Shown here in pieces: positions 23,599-32,024 of a stretch of DNA of 64,000 nt. The notes beneath the pieces were generated by a model, which saw only the letters and a program-made list of their open reading frames with translations, was not told where the DNA came from and ran no database searches. Source of the stretch: Actinomadura opuntiae (GTDB taxonomy: Bacteria; Actinomycetota; Actinomycetes; Streptosporangiales; Streptosporangiaceae); contig NZ_JASNWF010000001.1 of the NCBI RefSeq assembly GCF_030283205.1, positions 434,001-498,000 of the forward strand, written 5' to 3'. A program made the translations under genes and the position numbers. Numbering within the stretch: position 1 is the stretch's first letter; each line of letters opens with the position of its first letter.

Positions 23599-23958
23599 GT
23601 GACTCCGGCCGACCCCAGCCCCGTCGTGCTGGCCGCACCCGCCCCCGACAGCGCCCGCGTCTGCGACCCGCGGTGCCTGCTGCGCGCCGAGGAGGTGTCG
23701 GTGCTGCTCACCGAGACCTGGTGGGTGAGCGATCCCTCCGCGGACCAGCAGGAGGAGGGCGTCCCGCTCTGCCGCGGCCGCCCGCACCAGGTGCACTGCC
23801 CGACATGCGACGCCCGCCGCGGCGTCGTCTTGCGGCTGCTGCCGGGCGCGCAGGAGGTCACCGCCCGCTGCCCGGCCGGCCACAGCTACCAGACCGACGT
23901 GCCCGTCACCGCGTTCCTGCGGATGGCCCCCTCCCCCGAACCCCTCGACCCCTGCTAG
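23599..23958 (+). CDS. Hypothetical protein with zinc-ribbon-like cysteines
   Basis: 119 residues from GTG 23599. CDPRCLLRAEE and HCPTCDARRG...ARCPAGHSYQTD supply several Cys/His pairs that could form one or two zinc sites. No enzyme motif. The start lacks a strong Shine-Dalgarno and alternatives exist upstream. No family recognised. Confidence 0.5.
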   Translation: MTPADPSPVVLAAPAPDSARVCDPRCLLRAEEVSVLLTETWWVSDPSADQQEEGVPLCRGRPHQVHCPTCDARRGVVLRLLPGAQEVTARCPAGHSYQTDVPVTAFLRMAPSPEPLDPC

Positions 23959-24236
23959 GTAGGCCCGCGCCCAGACCTGGGGAGCATCCGTCCGCGCAGG
24001 CAGACGCTGACGACGCCGGAGCCGGCGCCGGGCGCGGGCGGGCGCCCCATCTCACCAAGGAATCCGCCCTCGCCAAGGAGTCACGTCCTCGCGGCCCCGA
24101 GCACGCCTCCGCCGGCGCGCAGGTCCGGTCGGCGGCCCGGTGCCGGTGGGCTGCTTGCCCCGCCCGGCCCGGGGCGGCAGGCTGAAGGGGGAGCGCGGAT
24201 CGAGCGCGGATCGAGCGCGGTGCGGGTGATGCGGTG

Positions 24237-25850
24237 ATGAGCGGTGAGCGCGTGTTTCGGCTGCAGTGCGGCAGATGCGGTATGGAGGTCCTGGGGGCTC
24301 CGGCGGCCGTGACCTGCGATGCCCGCGCTCGAGGCTGGATGGTCACGGCCACCGCCTACCGCGACGGGCGCCCCGACGGCCACCAGGGTCTGTGCCCGGC
24401 CGACGCCGCCGACGGCTACGCCGCGTGGGCGGCGGAGCTGGGCGGCCCCGCGCAGGCATGGGCCGCGGCACGCCGCCGCGCCGCCGAGTTGCTGGCCCTG
24501 GACCGGCAGGAGGCCGTGCGGCGGCGCCGGCGCCCTGGCCGGCAGGCGCCGCCCGAGCATCTGGCGCAGGTCGCGGCCCTGACCGCGCTCGCGGTCCATC
24601 ACGCCGCATGGCTGACCGGTGTTCCGCCGCGGGCCGTCGGCCCCATCGACCCCCTCGCCGAGATCAGCCCGACCGACGCCAGCCCGACCGACCCGTTCGG
24701 GGGGATCAGCAGCCCCGTGTGGCGGCTGGCGGATCTGTCGCTGGGCACCCTCCCCGCCGCCCTGGCCGATGTCCTCGGCACCGAGCACCGGCATCTGCGG
24801 CAGGTGCTGCTGGACGAGCAGGATCCCCATCCCGTGGGGGCGTTGTGGGGCTGGTGGCGGGTGGTGGTGCACCGGGTCCTGAACGGCCTGGAGCGGGTGC
24901 AGGACCCGGTCGTGGTCACCGAGCCGCCGCCCGGCACGATCGAGCATGAGGCGTGGTCGCGGGCGTTCGCGCTCGCCGACGCCTACCCCCTCGGCGACCA
25001 GACGGACCCGAACCGGATCGACACCTTCGCCGGCGCGCAAGTAGTGGCGCTGCTGCTGGCCGTGCAAGCACACGAGCAGCAGCGCCGGCCTGGCGATGTG
25101 CCGTTGGACGGCATCGCGTTCCTCCTGGACCTGCCCGCCTCGGCCAGGCTGGAGCACTATCTGGAGATCATGGGCGCCTCCCGGTACCTGCCGGCGCTGC
25201 ACGCGATACGTTCCCGGCGCCCGGCCCAGTGCCGCGCCGAGCACGACCTCCCCTACGGCCAGGTCGCCGCCCGCCGCAACGCCCGCAGCGACGCTCTGGA
25301 CATCGTGTCCGCGGGGATCCTCGCCCAGCGCGGCGGTGTCCAGCTCGGCGACCACGTCACGGTCCTGGACCAGCAGTTCCAAGACGTCCACGGGCCCGCG
25401 GGGAGCTGGGAGGGCACCGTCACCGGCGCGCAGATCCAGTTCCCCGGCCGGAGCCAGGACACCACCACGGACGCCAGGTTCCTGCTGTACGTCCGCCCCG
25501 ACCACAGCGGCCCGGAGACGATCGCCTCGGAGATCGACGTGGTCGTCCACCCGACCCAGGATCCGCGGCGCGCGGCGACCAGCCTGCACCGCACCGCCCA
25601 CGTCCGCCTCGAAACGGTCAAACACAGCTCGCATTACCTCACCGCCGGGATGCCGCGCTACCTGCAGCGGCTGCAAACCCTCCGCCACGAACACGCCGAC
25701 GCGATCATCGAACTTCTCACCCGCCTGCTGCCCGGCCCCGCAGCCACCCCAGCCCACCACAACGACGCCGGCGACGACGAAGCCGACGCCGTCGCCCCCG
25801 AGCAGATCACCGAGATCCAGCTGGCCCTGGACCAGCTCCTCGACCAGTGA
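24237..25850 (+). CDS. Large hypothetical protein with N-terminal cysteine cluster
   Basis: About 537 residues, the largest intact gene of this stretch. The N-terminus has LQCGRCGMEVLG...TCDARARGWMVTA...GLCPADAADG, a probable zinc ribbon. The remainder is helical with no recognised catalytic motif; it includes VVHRVLNGLERVQDPVVVTE and a C-terminal acidic helix EQITEIQLALDQLLDQ. Codon use is uniform and strongly GC3-biased, so it is a genuine gene. It is not clearly linked to its neighbours. The preceding 270 bp hold no gene. Confidence 0.6.
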   Translation: MSGERVFRLQCGRCGMEVLGAPAAVTCDARARGWMVTATAYRDGRPDGHQGLCPADAADGYAAWAAELGGPAQAWAAARRRAAELLALDRQEAVRRRRRPGRQAPPEHLAQVAALTALAVHHAAWLTGVPPRAVGPIDPLAEISPTDASPTDPFGGISSPVWRLADLSLGTLPAALADVLGTEHRHLRQVLLDEQDPHPVGALWGWWRVVVHRVLNGLERVQDPVVVTEPPPGTIEHEAWSRAFALADAYPLGDQTDPNRIDTFAGAQVVALLLAVQAHEQQRRPGDVPLDGIAFLLDLPASARLEHYLEIMGASRYLPALHAIRSRRPAQCRAEHDLPYGQVAARRNARSDALDIVSAGILAQRGGVQLGDHVTVLDQQFQDVHGPAGSWEGTVTGAQIQFPGRSQDTTTDARFLLYVRPDHSGPETIASEIDVVVHPTQDPRRAATSLHRTAHVRLETVKHSSHYLTAGMPRYLQRLQTLRHEHADAIIELLTRLLPGPAATPAHHNDAGDDEADAVAPEQITEIQLALDQLLDQ

Positions 25851-26018
25851 CCCAAGGGGGCGGCCGCGGGGACGGGCCGCCGCCGGCTCGCGCATCCTGA
25901 TCGTGACGGGGTGATGTAGCAGGCGAACGGAAAGTCCGCTGGGAAGCGTCGAGCGGGCTGGTCTGGCGGGACTGGTCGTTCCAGAGCTACCGGGCTGTGA
26001 TTCCGGGACGATGTGGGC

Positions 26019-26243
26019 ATGTCTGCGGAGACTCTGATCTTTGGTGCGCTGAAGTCGGTGGGGGTGGTGCAGCGGGAGGGCTTCACCATGCCGACCTTCG
26101 ATCCGGAGACCGGTCGGCCGACCGGGTCGGTCGGTGTCGGTGAGGTCGCGGCCGAGCTGATCCAGTGGCTGGATCTATGTCGCGTGCACGCCGCGACCGG
26201 CTGCGCCGAGTGCACCCCGAAGGACGCCGCGGACCGATCATGA
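26019..26243 (+). CDS. Small hypothetical protein upstream of a GNAT-like gene
   Basis: 74 residues (ATG 26019; a GTG at 26013 is also possible). Sequence MSAETLIFGALKSVGVVQRE...CRVHAATGCAECTPKDAADRS with three C-terminal cysteines. Its stop overlaps the ATG of the following gene (ATGA at 26240), indicating a two-gene operon. Function unknown. Confidence 0.55.
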   Translation: MSAETLIFGALKSVGVVQREGFTMPTFDPETGRPTGSVGVGEVAAELIQWLDLCRVHAATGCAECTPKDAADRS

Positions 26244-26730
26244 GCGAGAGTGATCGCCGTGCAGCGCGGCAGCTGGCCGGACGGGCCCACGAGGTGGGTC
26301 GGGTGTCGGGGCGTGAGCCGCTGAGGGAGGCCCTTGAACGGCTCACCGGTGGCCGGCTCGGGCGCCGCGGCGGACGGCCGACGGTGCCGCAGTTGGACAC
26401 CCCGTGGCAGGACACCGTCTCGCCCGAGCGCGCCCGGTGGCGGAGCGGGCCGCGAATCTGGACGGTGAAGAGGTCTTCGCGGTCGACTACCGGGTGTGCC
26501 CGCCCTGTGGACTGGGGTGGGTAGAGCAGCCCTACACCGAACCGCGGTTTCAGCGGTGCGGGCTGGCGGCGGCCGGGCTCGCGGCGCTGAGGGCGGAGCA
26601 TCCCGGGCTGTCGTGGCACACCCTGGGCGGGCACTTGCGCGACTCGATGGCGTTCTGGGCAGCGGTCGGCGCCGATGTCCCCGGCGGATACCAGCAGCGC
26701 CCTGTCTGCCCGCACGTCGACGCAGGGTGA
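26240..26730 (+). pseudogene. GNAT-acetyltransferase-like gene with a frameshift
   Basis: The first frame (26240 on) encodes MSESDRRAARQLAGRAHEVG ... LDTPWQDTVS. Homology then continues in another frame: GEEVFAVDYRVCPPCGLGWV, EQPYTEPRFQRCGLAAAGLA, HTLGGHLRDSMAFWAAVGAD, which resembles the acetyl-CoA-binding end of a GNAT fold (R/QxxGLAxxxLxAL, then SxxFWxxxG). The switch falls near 26420-26440. Each frame alone would make a truncated protein. Either a real mutation or an assembly error. Confidence 0.6.
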
Positions 26731-26825
26731 CCGCTGCTGTCGATGGGCGGGGTGATACCGATGGACGCGGGCCGGCCCCGTCTGGCGTGCGGCGTGGGTT
26801 GGTGGCGTGGGGCAGCGGCGTGGAT

Positions 26826-26990
26826 AAGAGGTCGCCTCGCCCGGTCTTGGCCTGGTGGAGCAGGCTGCTCATCTGCTGGGCGGTGAGCACCAGGGCGGCG
26901 CCGCCGGGGTTCTTGGAGTCGCGCACAGCCGCTTGGTCGCCGAGGTCGGCGACCGCGACCTGCGGGTGCACTCCCGCGAGCCAGAGCCGC
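26826..26990 (-). pseudogene. DUF397 remnant
   Basis: On the minus strand: VADLGDQAAVRDSKNPGGAA followed by LVLTAQQMSSLLHQAK. The AVRDSKxPxGxxLxxxxxxxxxxL pattern is the second half of a DUF397 domain, small partners of XRE regulators in actinobacteria. The WRKSS-type first half is absent and no proper start or stop frames it. Confidence 0.55.
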
Positions 26991-27091
26991 ATGAGCTGCA
27001 TCGCCTGTACGCCGCGGCGGACGTGGCGAAACCAGGGCGATCGTCAGCCGCGGCCGACAGCGAACCGGGCGGGCTGGCTACGGTGATCGCC

Positions 27092-27360
27092 ATGGGCTTC
27101 TACACCCCCGCGGGCCAGGAACTGTCCACGGCCGTCTGGGCGGCGCTGGACGTGGCCGGGCTCAAGGGCCTGGAGACCGGGAAGGAGCCGCGGCACCCGG
27201 AGGGCTTCGGGGACGGCGGCTTCCGGCTGCGCGGCCACGGCGACAAGGTCGAGGTCTTCTACGCGGTGGACGAGTTCCTCGACGAGGAACCGGGGCGCCA
27301 CCCGATCGCGGCGGTGATGATCGGCGTGATCGCCGCGGTCCTCACCGCGAACGGCTTCGC
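27092..27360 (+). pseudogene. Hypothetical gene, 3' end lost at a junction with an MFS fragment
   Basis: From ATG 27092: MGFYTPAGQELSTAVWAALD, VFYAVDEFLDEEPGRHPIAA, MIGVIAAVLTANGFA. This looks like a compact real domain of about 90 residues. From about 27360 the DNA belongs to an MFS transporter in a different frame. The natural stop is gone and the frame would run on into Arg-rich sequence to 27583. Confidence 0.5.
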
Positions 27361-27779
27361 TCACCATCCACCGCGCCGGGTGGACCAGATGCCTGGGCGC
27401 CGCGGCGCTCGCGCTCGGGCCGGCGGCCATGGGTGCGGGCCTGCCGCTGCCGGGCGTGATCGGTGGGGTGCTGCTGGGCGCGTTCATGGCCGGTCCCGCC
27501 GCCAACACCCAGCAGAGCATCATCCAGATCAAGATCCCCCGCCATCTCCTGGGACGCGTCCAAGCCAACGCGTTGCTGGTTGAGAGCGTCCCCGTCCCCC
27601 TGGCCTATCTCCTGGTGGGCACCGCCGCCGACCACGTCGGCGCCCAGCACGTCATCGGCGTCTGCGCGCTCGTCATGGCCGTCGCGGCACTCGCGCCGCT
27701 GGCGCTGCGGCAGGTACGGGGCCTGGACCTGGATCCAGAGGCGCCAACCGTCCCTGAAGTCGCCGCCATCGCCACATGA
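27361..27779 (+). pseudogene. C-terminal fragment of an MFS transporter
   Basis: About 139 codons of the last four membrane helices: AALALGPAAMGAGLPLPGVI, GGVLLGAFMAGPAANTQQSI, LLGRVQANALLVESVPVPLA, VIGVCALVMAVAALAPLAL. The R-GRVqA-...-P-g loop is typical of MFS antiporters. The N-terminal eight helices are missing. It ends with a normal stop at 27779. An ATG at 27429 allows a short product but not a transporter. Confidence 0.7.
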
Positions 27780-27878
27780 ACACGGATCGACCGGCCTTCG
27801 CGCACCAGTGCAATTCGGCAACGCCCTCCCGGGTGCTGCCGCAGACCAGGAGACTTCACTTGCTACTGGAAGTACCGG

Positions 27879-28079
27879 ATGCGGGTCGGGTTCCGCGACG
27901 CCGACGACCGGCTCGTGGGCCCGGTGTACAAGGACGGCGCCATCGAGGGCGTCACGTTCGAGCGGCGGACCAAGTTCATCCGGCCCTTGACCGTCCGGGA
28001 GGACCTGCCGCCCAAGCCCGGAACGACGGTGTACCGGGTCCCTCGAAACGTTCAACGGCAGAGAAGCTCCAGCCGGTGA
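27879..28079 (+). CDS. Small hypothetical protein
   Basis: 66 residues: MRVGFRDADDRLVGPVYKDG ... TKFIRPLTVREDLPPKPGTT. It looks like a small beta-rich domain. The start is unsupported by a ribosome site, and the basic C-terminal tail (NVQRQRSSSR) may be beyond a former stop. Possibly another remnant. Confidence 0.35.
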   Translation: MRVGFRDADDRLVGPVYKDGAIEGVTFERRTKFIRPLTVREDLPPKPGTTVYRVPRNVQRQRSSSR

Positions 28080-28110
28080 GCAGCGGAAACGACCCCCTCA
28101 ACTAGACGAG

Positions 28111-28158
28111 TCCCGCCGGAGAAGAACTATCCATATGGATAGTTCTTCTCCGGCGGGA
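28111..28158. repeat. 48-bp perfect palindrome
   Basis: 28111-28134 is the exact reverse complement of 28135-28158, with no loop, centred on CCATATGG. It ends 5 bp before the ribosome site of the next gene (GGAGGAG, start 28174). In RNA it would form a 22-bp or longer hairpin. It could be an operator for a dimeric repressor, an attenuator, or the scar of an excised element. Confidence 0.85.
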
Positions 28159-28173
28159 GATACGGAGGAGAGC

Positions 28174-28584
28174 GTGACCTACAAGTGCTTGGTGTGCGAC
28201 CGGCCGCTGGACCCTCTTCACCGCGTGAGGTACACGGTGAAGAGCATCGGGCCCGACCACAGCTTCGAGTTCTGCTCGAGAGCGTGCCTGGATCCGTGGA
28301 TGGCCCGCGACCAAGACCAGATGCAGGCGCGGCGCGTGTCGGCGTGCGCGCAGGGATACCACCGCCCTCCCGGGTGGCCCGGCCACGCCCGGTGGAGCAG
28401 GGATCCCGACGATCACTACGGCGACGCGCGCCTGTGGGAGTGCACCAAGGGCTGCGGCCATCAGCATCGGTCGGCCGGCTACGGCATCGGCAAGGCGATC
28501 TACGACCACCTCGGGCCCACCGAGCACGCGCGGTGGCTCGCCGGACAGCGACACGAGTCCAAGGAGAAGACCGATGGCAGTTGA
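28174..28584 (+). CDS. Hypothetical zinc-finger protein
   Basis: 136 residues from GTG 28174 with CGGAGGAG upstream; an ATG at 28135 lies inside the palindrome and is less likely. N-terminal treble-clef-like module: YKCLVCDRPLDP ... FEFCSRACLDPWMARDQ. A second Cys/His group follows (VSACAQGYH, WECTKGCGHQHRS). Its stop overlaps the ATG of the next gene at 28574, so the two form an operon. Function unknown; DNA or RNA binding is possible. Confidence 0.6.
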   Translation: MTYKCLVCDRPLDPLHRVRYTVKSIGPDHSFEFCSRACLDPWMARDQDQMQARRVSACAQGYHRPPGWPGHARWSRDPDDHYGDARLWECTKGCGHQHRSAGYGIGKAIYDHLGPTEHARWLAGQRHESKEKTDGS

Positions 28585-29113
28585 GGTGCACGGCGGCGAT
28601 GAGAACGACCACGCCGACCGCACAGAGACCTTCACCCGGGCGGCGGCGGTCACCGCGGCGCTCTGGCAGATGGGGATCGCGCTGGGGCAGTCCGCCTCCG
28701 CTGCCGTCCTGGTGCAGGGCATCGCTTCCAGCACCGCCGCCGGATCCGACAACCCCGCGCTGCTCGCCGAGGTCGCCGGCCGGTCAGGGCGTACCGGGGC
28801 GGTCCCGGGCACGCGCGCGAACCTTCCGTACGCGGGGCTCACCGCCACCGAGATCGCCGACCGGCTCGAACACCTCGGCCCCGGCGCCCACATGGTCGCC
28901 GCGGCCGCGATGCTGGAGAACGCAGCCGCGACGTTCGACTCCCCCGAGCTGGCGTTCCCCCTGCAGGAGTTCCTCATAGCGCGGGGCGCGCTGGAGGATG
29001 CCGAGCGCAGGGGCCACGACACCACGATGAGCTGGGAGACCCTCCGCATCGCCGCCGCGCGGCTGGCAGCCGTGGTCCGCACGCACGGCGACGCCCCGGT
29101 CAGCTACTCCTAA
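28574..29113 (+). CDS. Hypothetical protein
   Basis: 179 residues, mostly helical and Ala-rich (TRAAAVTAALWQMGIALGQS, GLTATEIADRLEHLGPGAHM, TLRIAAARLAAVVRT). The start overlaps the upstream zinc-finger gene. No membrane segment or enzyme motif. Likely acts with its neighbour; role unknown. Confidence 0.6.
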   Translation: MAVEVHGGDENDHADRTETFTRAAAVTAALWQMGIALGQSASAAVLVQGIASSTAAGSDNPALLAEVAGRSGRTGAVPGTRANLPYAGLTATEIADRLEHLGPGAHMVAAAAMLENAAATFDSPELAFPLQEFLIARGALEDAERRGHDTTMSWETLRIAAARLAAVVRTHGDAPVSYS

Positions 29114-29219
29114 CCGGCAATCCCGCAACAGCGCACGAGTTGCCGTCCGCCCGCTGCCCAGCATGGATAACGTCGCCGACCACGCGATGCCCCGCGTCGC
29201 GCTCCCCGCGTCCGCCCGG

Positions 29220-29630
29220 TTACGCCCAGCCCGTCCGGTGCGCGACCCACGCGATGGCTGCGCGCGCGGCCCGCGCCTGGTGGGCTCGCAGGTGCGGCAC
29301 GCCGGGCGGGTCCGGCAGCCGCGACGTCCGCGCCCAGTAGCCGGCGAAGCCGCGGCGTACCCGGTCACCATCTCCGGCCCCGCGCCCGCCTCCTGCAGCG
29401 CCGCGGCGAGCGCGCCGGTGACGGCGTCCTCGGCCGCCGCCGGAGTGTGCCCGGCCAGGATCAGGTGCGGGATGAGGTCAGCGACGTCGATCCACGCCGC
29501 GCCCCGCACGGGCTGCCCCCAGTCGACCAGCACCACCCCGCCGGCTTCTCCGGCGCCGGTGATGAGGAGGTTGCTGCGGTTGATGTCGCCGTGCAGGAGG
29601 GTGGCGGCTCCCTCCATCCGTCTACGATGC
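29220..29630 (-). pseudogene. Phosphotransferase (APH-like) gene, truncated and frameshifted
   Basis: On the minus strand LLHGDINRSNLLITGAGEAG followed by VVLVDWGQPVRGAAWIDVAD shows the catalytic HGDxxxxN and the metal-binding Asp region of the aminoglycoside/choline kinase family. After VTGYAAA the frame is lost near 29340, and the end (WARTSRLPDPPGVPHLRAHQ, stop at 29220) lies in another frame. The N-lobe is missing. A homologous piece occurs at 31165-31310 on the other strand. Confidence 0.7.
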
Positions 29631-29693
29631 CGGGATCGATGCCGATCGCCGGGCCGTGCCCGCCAAATACGCCACCAGCGCGGCGACACAATC

Positions 29694-29732
29694 GCCAGCG
29701 CCCACTGCCAGCGCCCACTGCCAGCGCCCACT
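29694..29732. repeat. Three tandem 13-bp repeats
   Basis: GCCAGCGCCCACT is repeated exactly at 29694-29706, 29707-29719 and 29720-29732 in a region without a convincing gene. Confidence 0.8.
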
Positions 29733-30068
29733 GCTCGCTCCCTCCCGGCTCCCCTTCGGCGCCAAGACACACCGGTTCGCGCGTGATTAGGATGCGCCCC
29801 ATGCCCCCTACGAAGGGACCCTCGCCGCTCCCCGTGGATGTAACGCCACCCGCCGAGGAAGTCACCGCGCACCTGAAGATCGCGATCATTTCCGTCGGCC
29901 AACGCTGCGGCGACTCGGCGTGCGACCCTAACGGCACGAGCCCGCGGGCCGGCGGCGGCGTCCATGGGGTGGACGCCGCCGCAGCCGTCCGCGCCGCTCA
30001 CGCGGCGCGTCCCGGCCAGGGCGCCCGCACTGACCTATGTCCAGGGATCTTCTTTCAAGGAATCTTCG
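29733..30068. other. Intergenic region or gene remnants
   Basis: A plus-strand stretch near 29835-29930 codes VTPPAEEVTAHLKIAIISVG and GQRCGDSACD, which looks protein-like but has no clear start and ends in low-complexity sequence. I treat it as a remnant. The promoter for the gene at 30069 should lie at its end. Confidence 0.3.
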
Positions 30069-30872
30069 ATGGCACTGACGCCTGAGCACGAACGCATCGC
30101 CCGCGAAGCGTTCGCCCACGCCGACGCCCTCACCGGGGAGGTCGAGCGCGCCTTCCCCCGGGCGTGGGAGCTGATGGACCACATGCGCACCAACCCGCCG
30201 ATGCAGTGGCCCGACTGGTGCCTGCTGCCCATGGGCGCCGCCGATGTCGTCACCGGCCGGAACCCGGCCGGTGCGAAATCGCACACCATCGCCCAAGTGA
30301 GCGCCTTGTACAACTGGCGGTTCGCGCGCTCGGTCTGGATCTTCGAGCCCGCCCTGATGTCCAGGTTCCTCACCCAGGTCCCCGACACCATCACGCTCGA
30401 CGACCTCACCACGCTTCCCGAGTGGTGCGTCTTCATCGCCGGCAGCCACCCCGAGTACCCCGGCAGTGGCCTGTGGGCGCACCTTGAGTACGACACCAAC
30501 ACCGGTCGCCCCGAGCTACGCCTCCTCCTCGACCTCGGGGAGACGCCGCTGCCGATCCCGGTCTATCTCGACCGCGGCTCGGTCACCGAAGCGCTCGCCG
30601 ACTACCGTGCCACCGTGCAGGCGTCCATCGGCCGCACCGGGGCAAATGTGCACGGTGGCTCCCTCGACGCCAGTGTCGCGCGGCTGGCCAAGGGAATCGA
30701 CGCCTATCTCGGGATCCTGGCCTACCTCGCGCGTCCAGAAGCCGACATCGTCCACGCCTCCAGGGGCGGCGCACGACCGGTCAAGCCGCGTCGCCCCAAA
30801 CGCGACCGTGATATCTGGCTGGTCGGCTACACCGGTACGGCCACCAACGCCTACTGTGCAACTAGCGCGTGA
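30069..30872 (+). CDS. AcrVA2-like protein
   Basis: 267 residues from ATG 30069 (CAAGGAAT upstream). The middle carries FPRAWELMDHMRTN, QWPDWCLLPMGAADVV, LTTLPEWCVFIAGSHP, LWAHLEYDTNTGRPELRLLL and PLPIPVYLDRGSVTEALADY. This order of blocks (PRAWExxDxxR, WPxWCxxPMxAA, LPEWCVYI, FFAHLExDxNTGRxELRLLLD, PIPLxL) matches what I recall of the AcrVA2 anti-CRISPR family and its many homologues on plasmids and phages. In Moraxella AcrVA2 blocks Cas12a by targeting its mRNA. No CRISPR locus is visible here, so the target is unknown. The C-terminal 60 residues are divergent. Confidence 0.55.
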   Translation: MALTPEHERIAREAFAHADALTGEVERAFPRAWELMDHMRTNPPMQWPDWCLLPMGAADVVTGRNPAGAKSHTIAQVSALYNWRFARSVWIFEPALMSRFLTQVPDTITLDDLTTLPEWCVFIAGSHPEYPGSGLWAHLEYDTNTGRPELRLLLDLGETPLPIPVYLDRGSVTEALADYRATVQASIGRTGANVHGGSLDASVARLAKGIDAYLGILAYLARPEADIVHASRGGARPVKPRRPKRDRDIWLVGYTGTATNAYCATSA

Positions 30873-30932
30873 CCACGGACGTTCACCGCGCTGGCCGAGC
30901 CGGCGCCGCCCGACAACGACGCCGCCCAACTC

Positions 30933-31121
30933 GTGCGGCTGTTCACCGAGACCAGCGAGACCGAGACGGCCGAACTCTTCCAGCTCGCGGGGTACGACTG
31001 CTCCTACGCGCCGGCCTTGGCCTTCGGGCGGCGGAGCCTGGCGCCACCCGGAGGCGCTGATCTGGTTCGCCGTCTCCTCGACGATAACGGCATCACCAAC
31101 GATGATCCCGAGGACGAGTAG
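30933..31121 (+). CDS. Small acidic protein in frame after the AcrVA2-like gene
   Basis: 62 residues (GTG 30933): RLFTETSETETAELFQLAGY ... LVRRLLDDNGITNDDPEDE. The same frame is open back to the TGA that ends the upstream gene at 30870-30872, so it could be a former C-terminal extension separated by a nonsense codon, or an independent small gene. No family recognised. Confidence 0.45.
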   Translation: MRLFTETSETETAELFQLAGYDCSYAPALAFGRRSLAPPGGADLVRRLLDDNGITNDDPEDE

Positions 31122-31164
31122 CCGCCCACAGGCCCGCTGGTCAGTCCTGCTCCGCGGCGTCGGC

Positions 31165-31310
31165 GGGGCGCCGACCTCGTCCCGCACCTGATCCTGGCCG
31201 GGCGCACACCCGCCGCCGCGGAGCAGGCCTTCGCCGGGGCGCTCGCGGCGACTGGCGTCTCCCCCGAGGCCATGACGAGCTACGCGGTGGCGTTCGCCGG
31301 CGCCGACGTT
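31165..31310 (+). pseudogene. Second phosphotransferase (APH-like) fragment
   Basis: The plus strand encodes ADLVPHLILAGRTPAAAEQA, FAGALAATGVSPEAMTSYAV. It parallels the segment ADLIPHLILAGHTPAAAEDA in the pseudogene at 29220-29630. Only about 45 codons survive. Its 3' end merges in frame with the next gene. Confidence 0.65.
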
Positions 31311-31320
31311 AGACTCCTGG

Positions 31321-31919
31321 CCGTGGCCGGAACCGAAAGTCCGCTGTGGACAGAGGACGTCCTCGTCGTCACGCGCAACATCGCTATTTATGGGTACGAG
31401 AACAAGAGCGGCGAGAAAATCGGCACGCTCCGGCGGGCCGCCGGCAGTTCGCGATACGAGCTCAGCGACAAGGCCGGCACCCTTTGTACAGTCGGCCTCC
31501 GCGCCGACGGCAGGACCGTGGAACTGACGGTCGAACACGGTGACCGGCGGATCGGGTCCATTACGGCCGAGAGCCGCCGGTTCGGCCGCAACCGTGGGGC
31601 GTTGACCGTCGAGGGGCAGGTCATCGGACGGTTCAGCGCGCAGACGCAGATCTACCCGATCACCGCCGATGACGGAGAAGACATCGGCCTGGTCACTAGG
31701 TCTGCAGGTGGCGACTTGATCGGCGACATCCATGAAGCCGCCGAACGGGTGCGCGAAGCACGCCGGACCGGACACCTTTCCGGTCCCAGCACAACGGTCG
31801 GGATCAACTCCTCCCGGCCATCTTTGCGCCTGACGCGAATGCCTGTGTCTGAGTCGTTGACGGCGCTGATGGTGCTGGTGCCGATCGCCATCGATCAAGC
31901 GTTTCATGAATTGGACTGA
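31321..31919 (+). CDS. Hypothetical protein, possibly LURP-one/tubby-like fold
   Basis: About 199 residues after removal of the kinase remnant (GTG 31321; the frame is open further upstream through that remnant). Beta-rich sequence with GEKIGTLRRAAGSSRYELSD, DGRTVELTVEHGDRRIGSIT and a C-terminal LTALMVLVPIAIDQAFHELD helix. The repeated short strand pairs recall LURP-one-related/tubby-like beta barrels, ending in a hydrophobic helix. That is a weak structural guess. The fused 5' end makes the native start uncertain. Confidence 0.45.
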
Positions 31920-32024
31920 GTGATCTGCTGCGCCGTCGAGGCGATCCCCGCCGCCAAGCACCAAGTCACCGTCGTACAGAACCACCTGTCGGCGTACGGC
32001 TACACCCCTCTGTCAGACCGCTAA
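31920..32024 (+). pseudogene. 34-residue frame, probably a remnant
   Basis: GTG 31920 overlaps the previous stop (TGAGTG) and encodes a peptide with VEAIPAAKHQVTVVQNHLSA followed by YGYTPL. It looks like one helix-rich piece of a larger family rather than a full protein. Confidence 0.3.

Noticed and set aside
24081..27001. Long minus-strand open frames opposite the 537-residue protein
   Set aside because: No ribosome sites and low-complexity translation; only the DUF397-like segment near 26826-26990 resembles a real domain.
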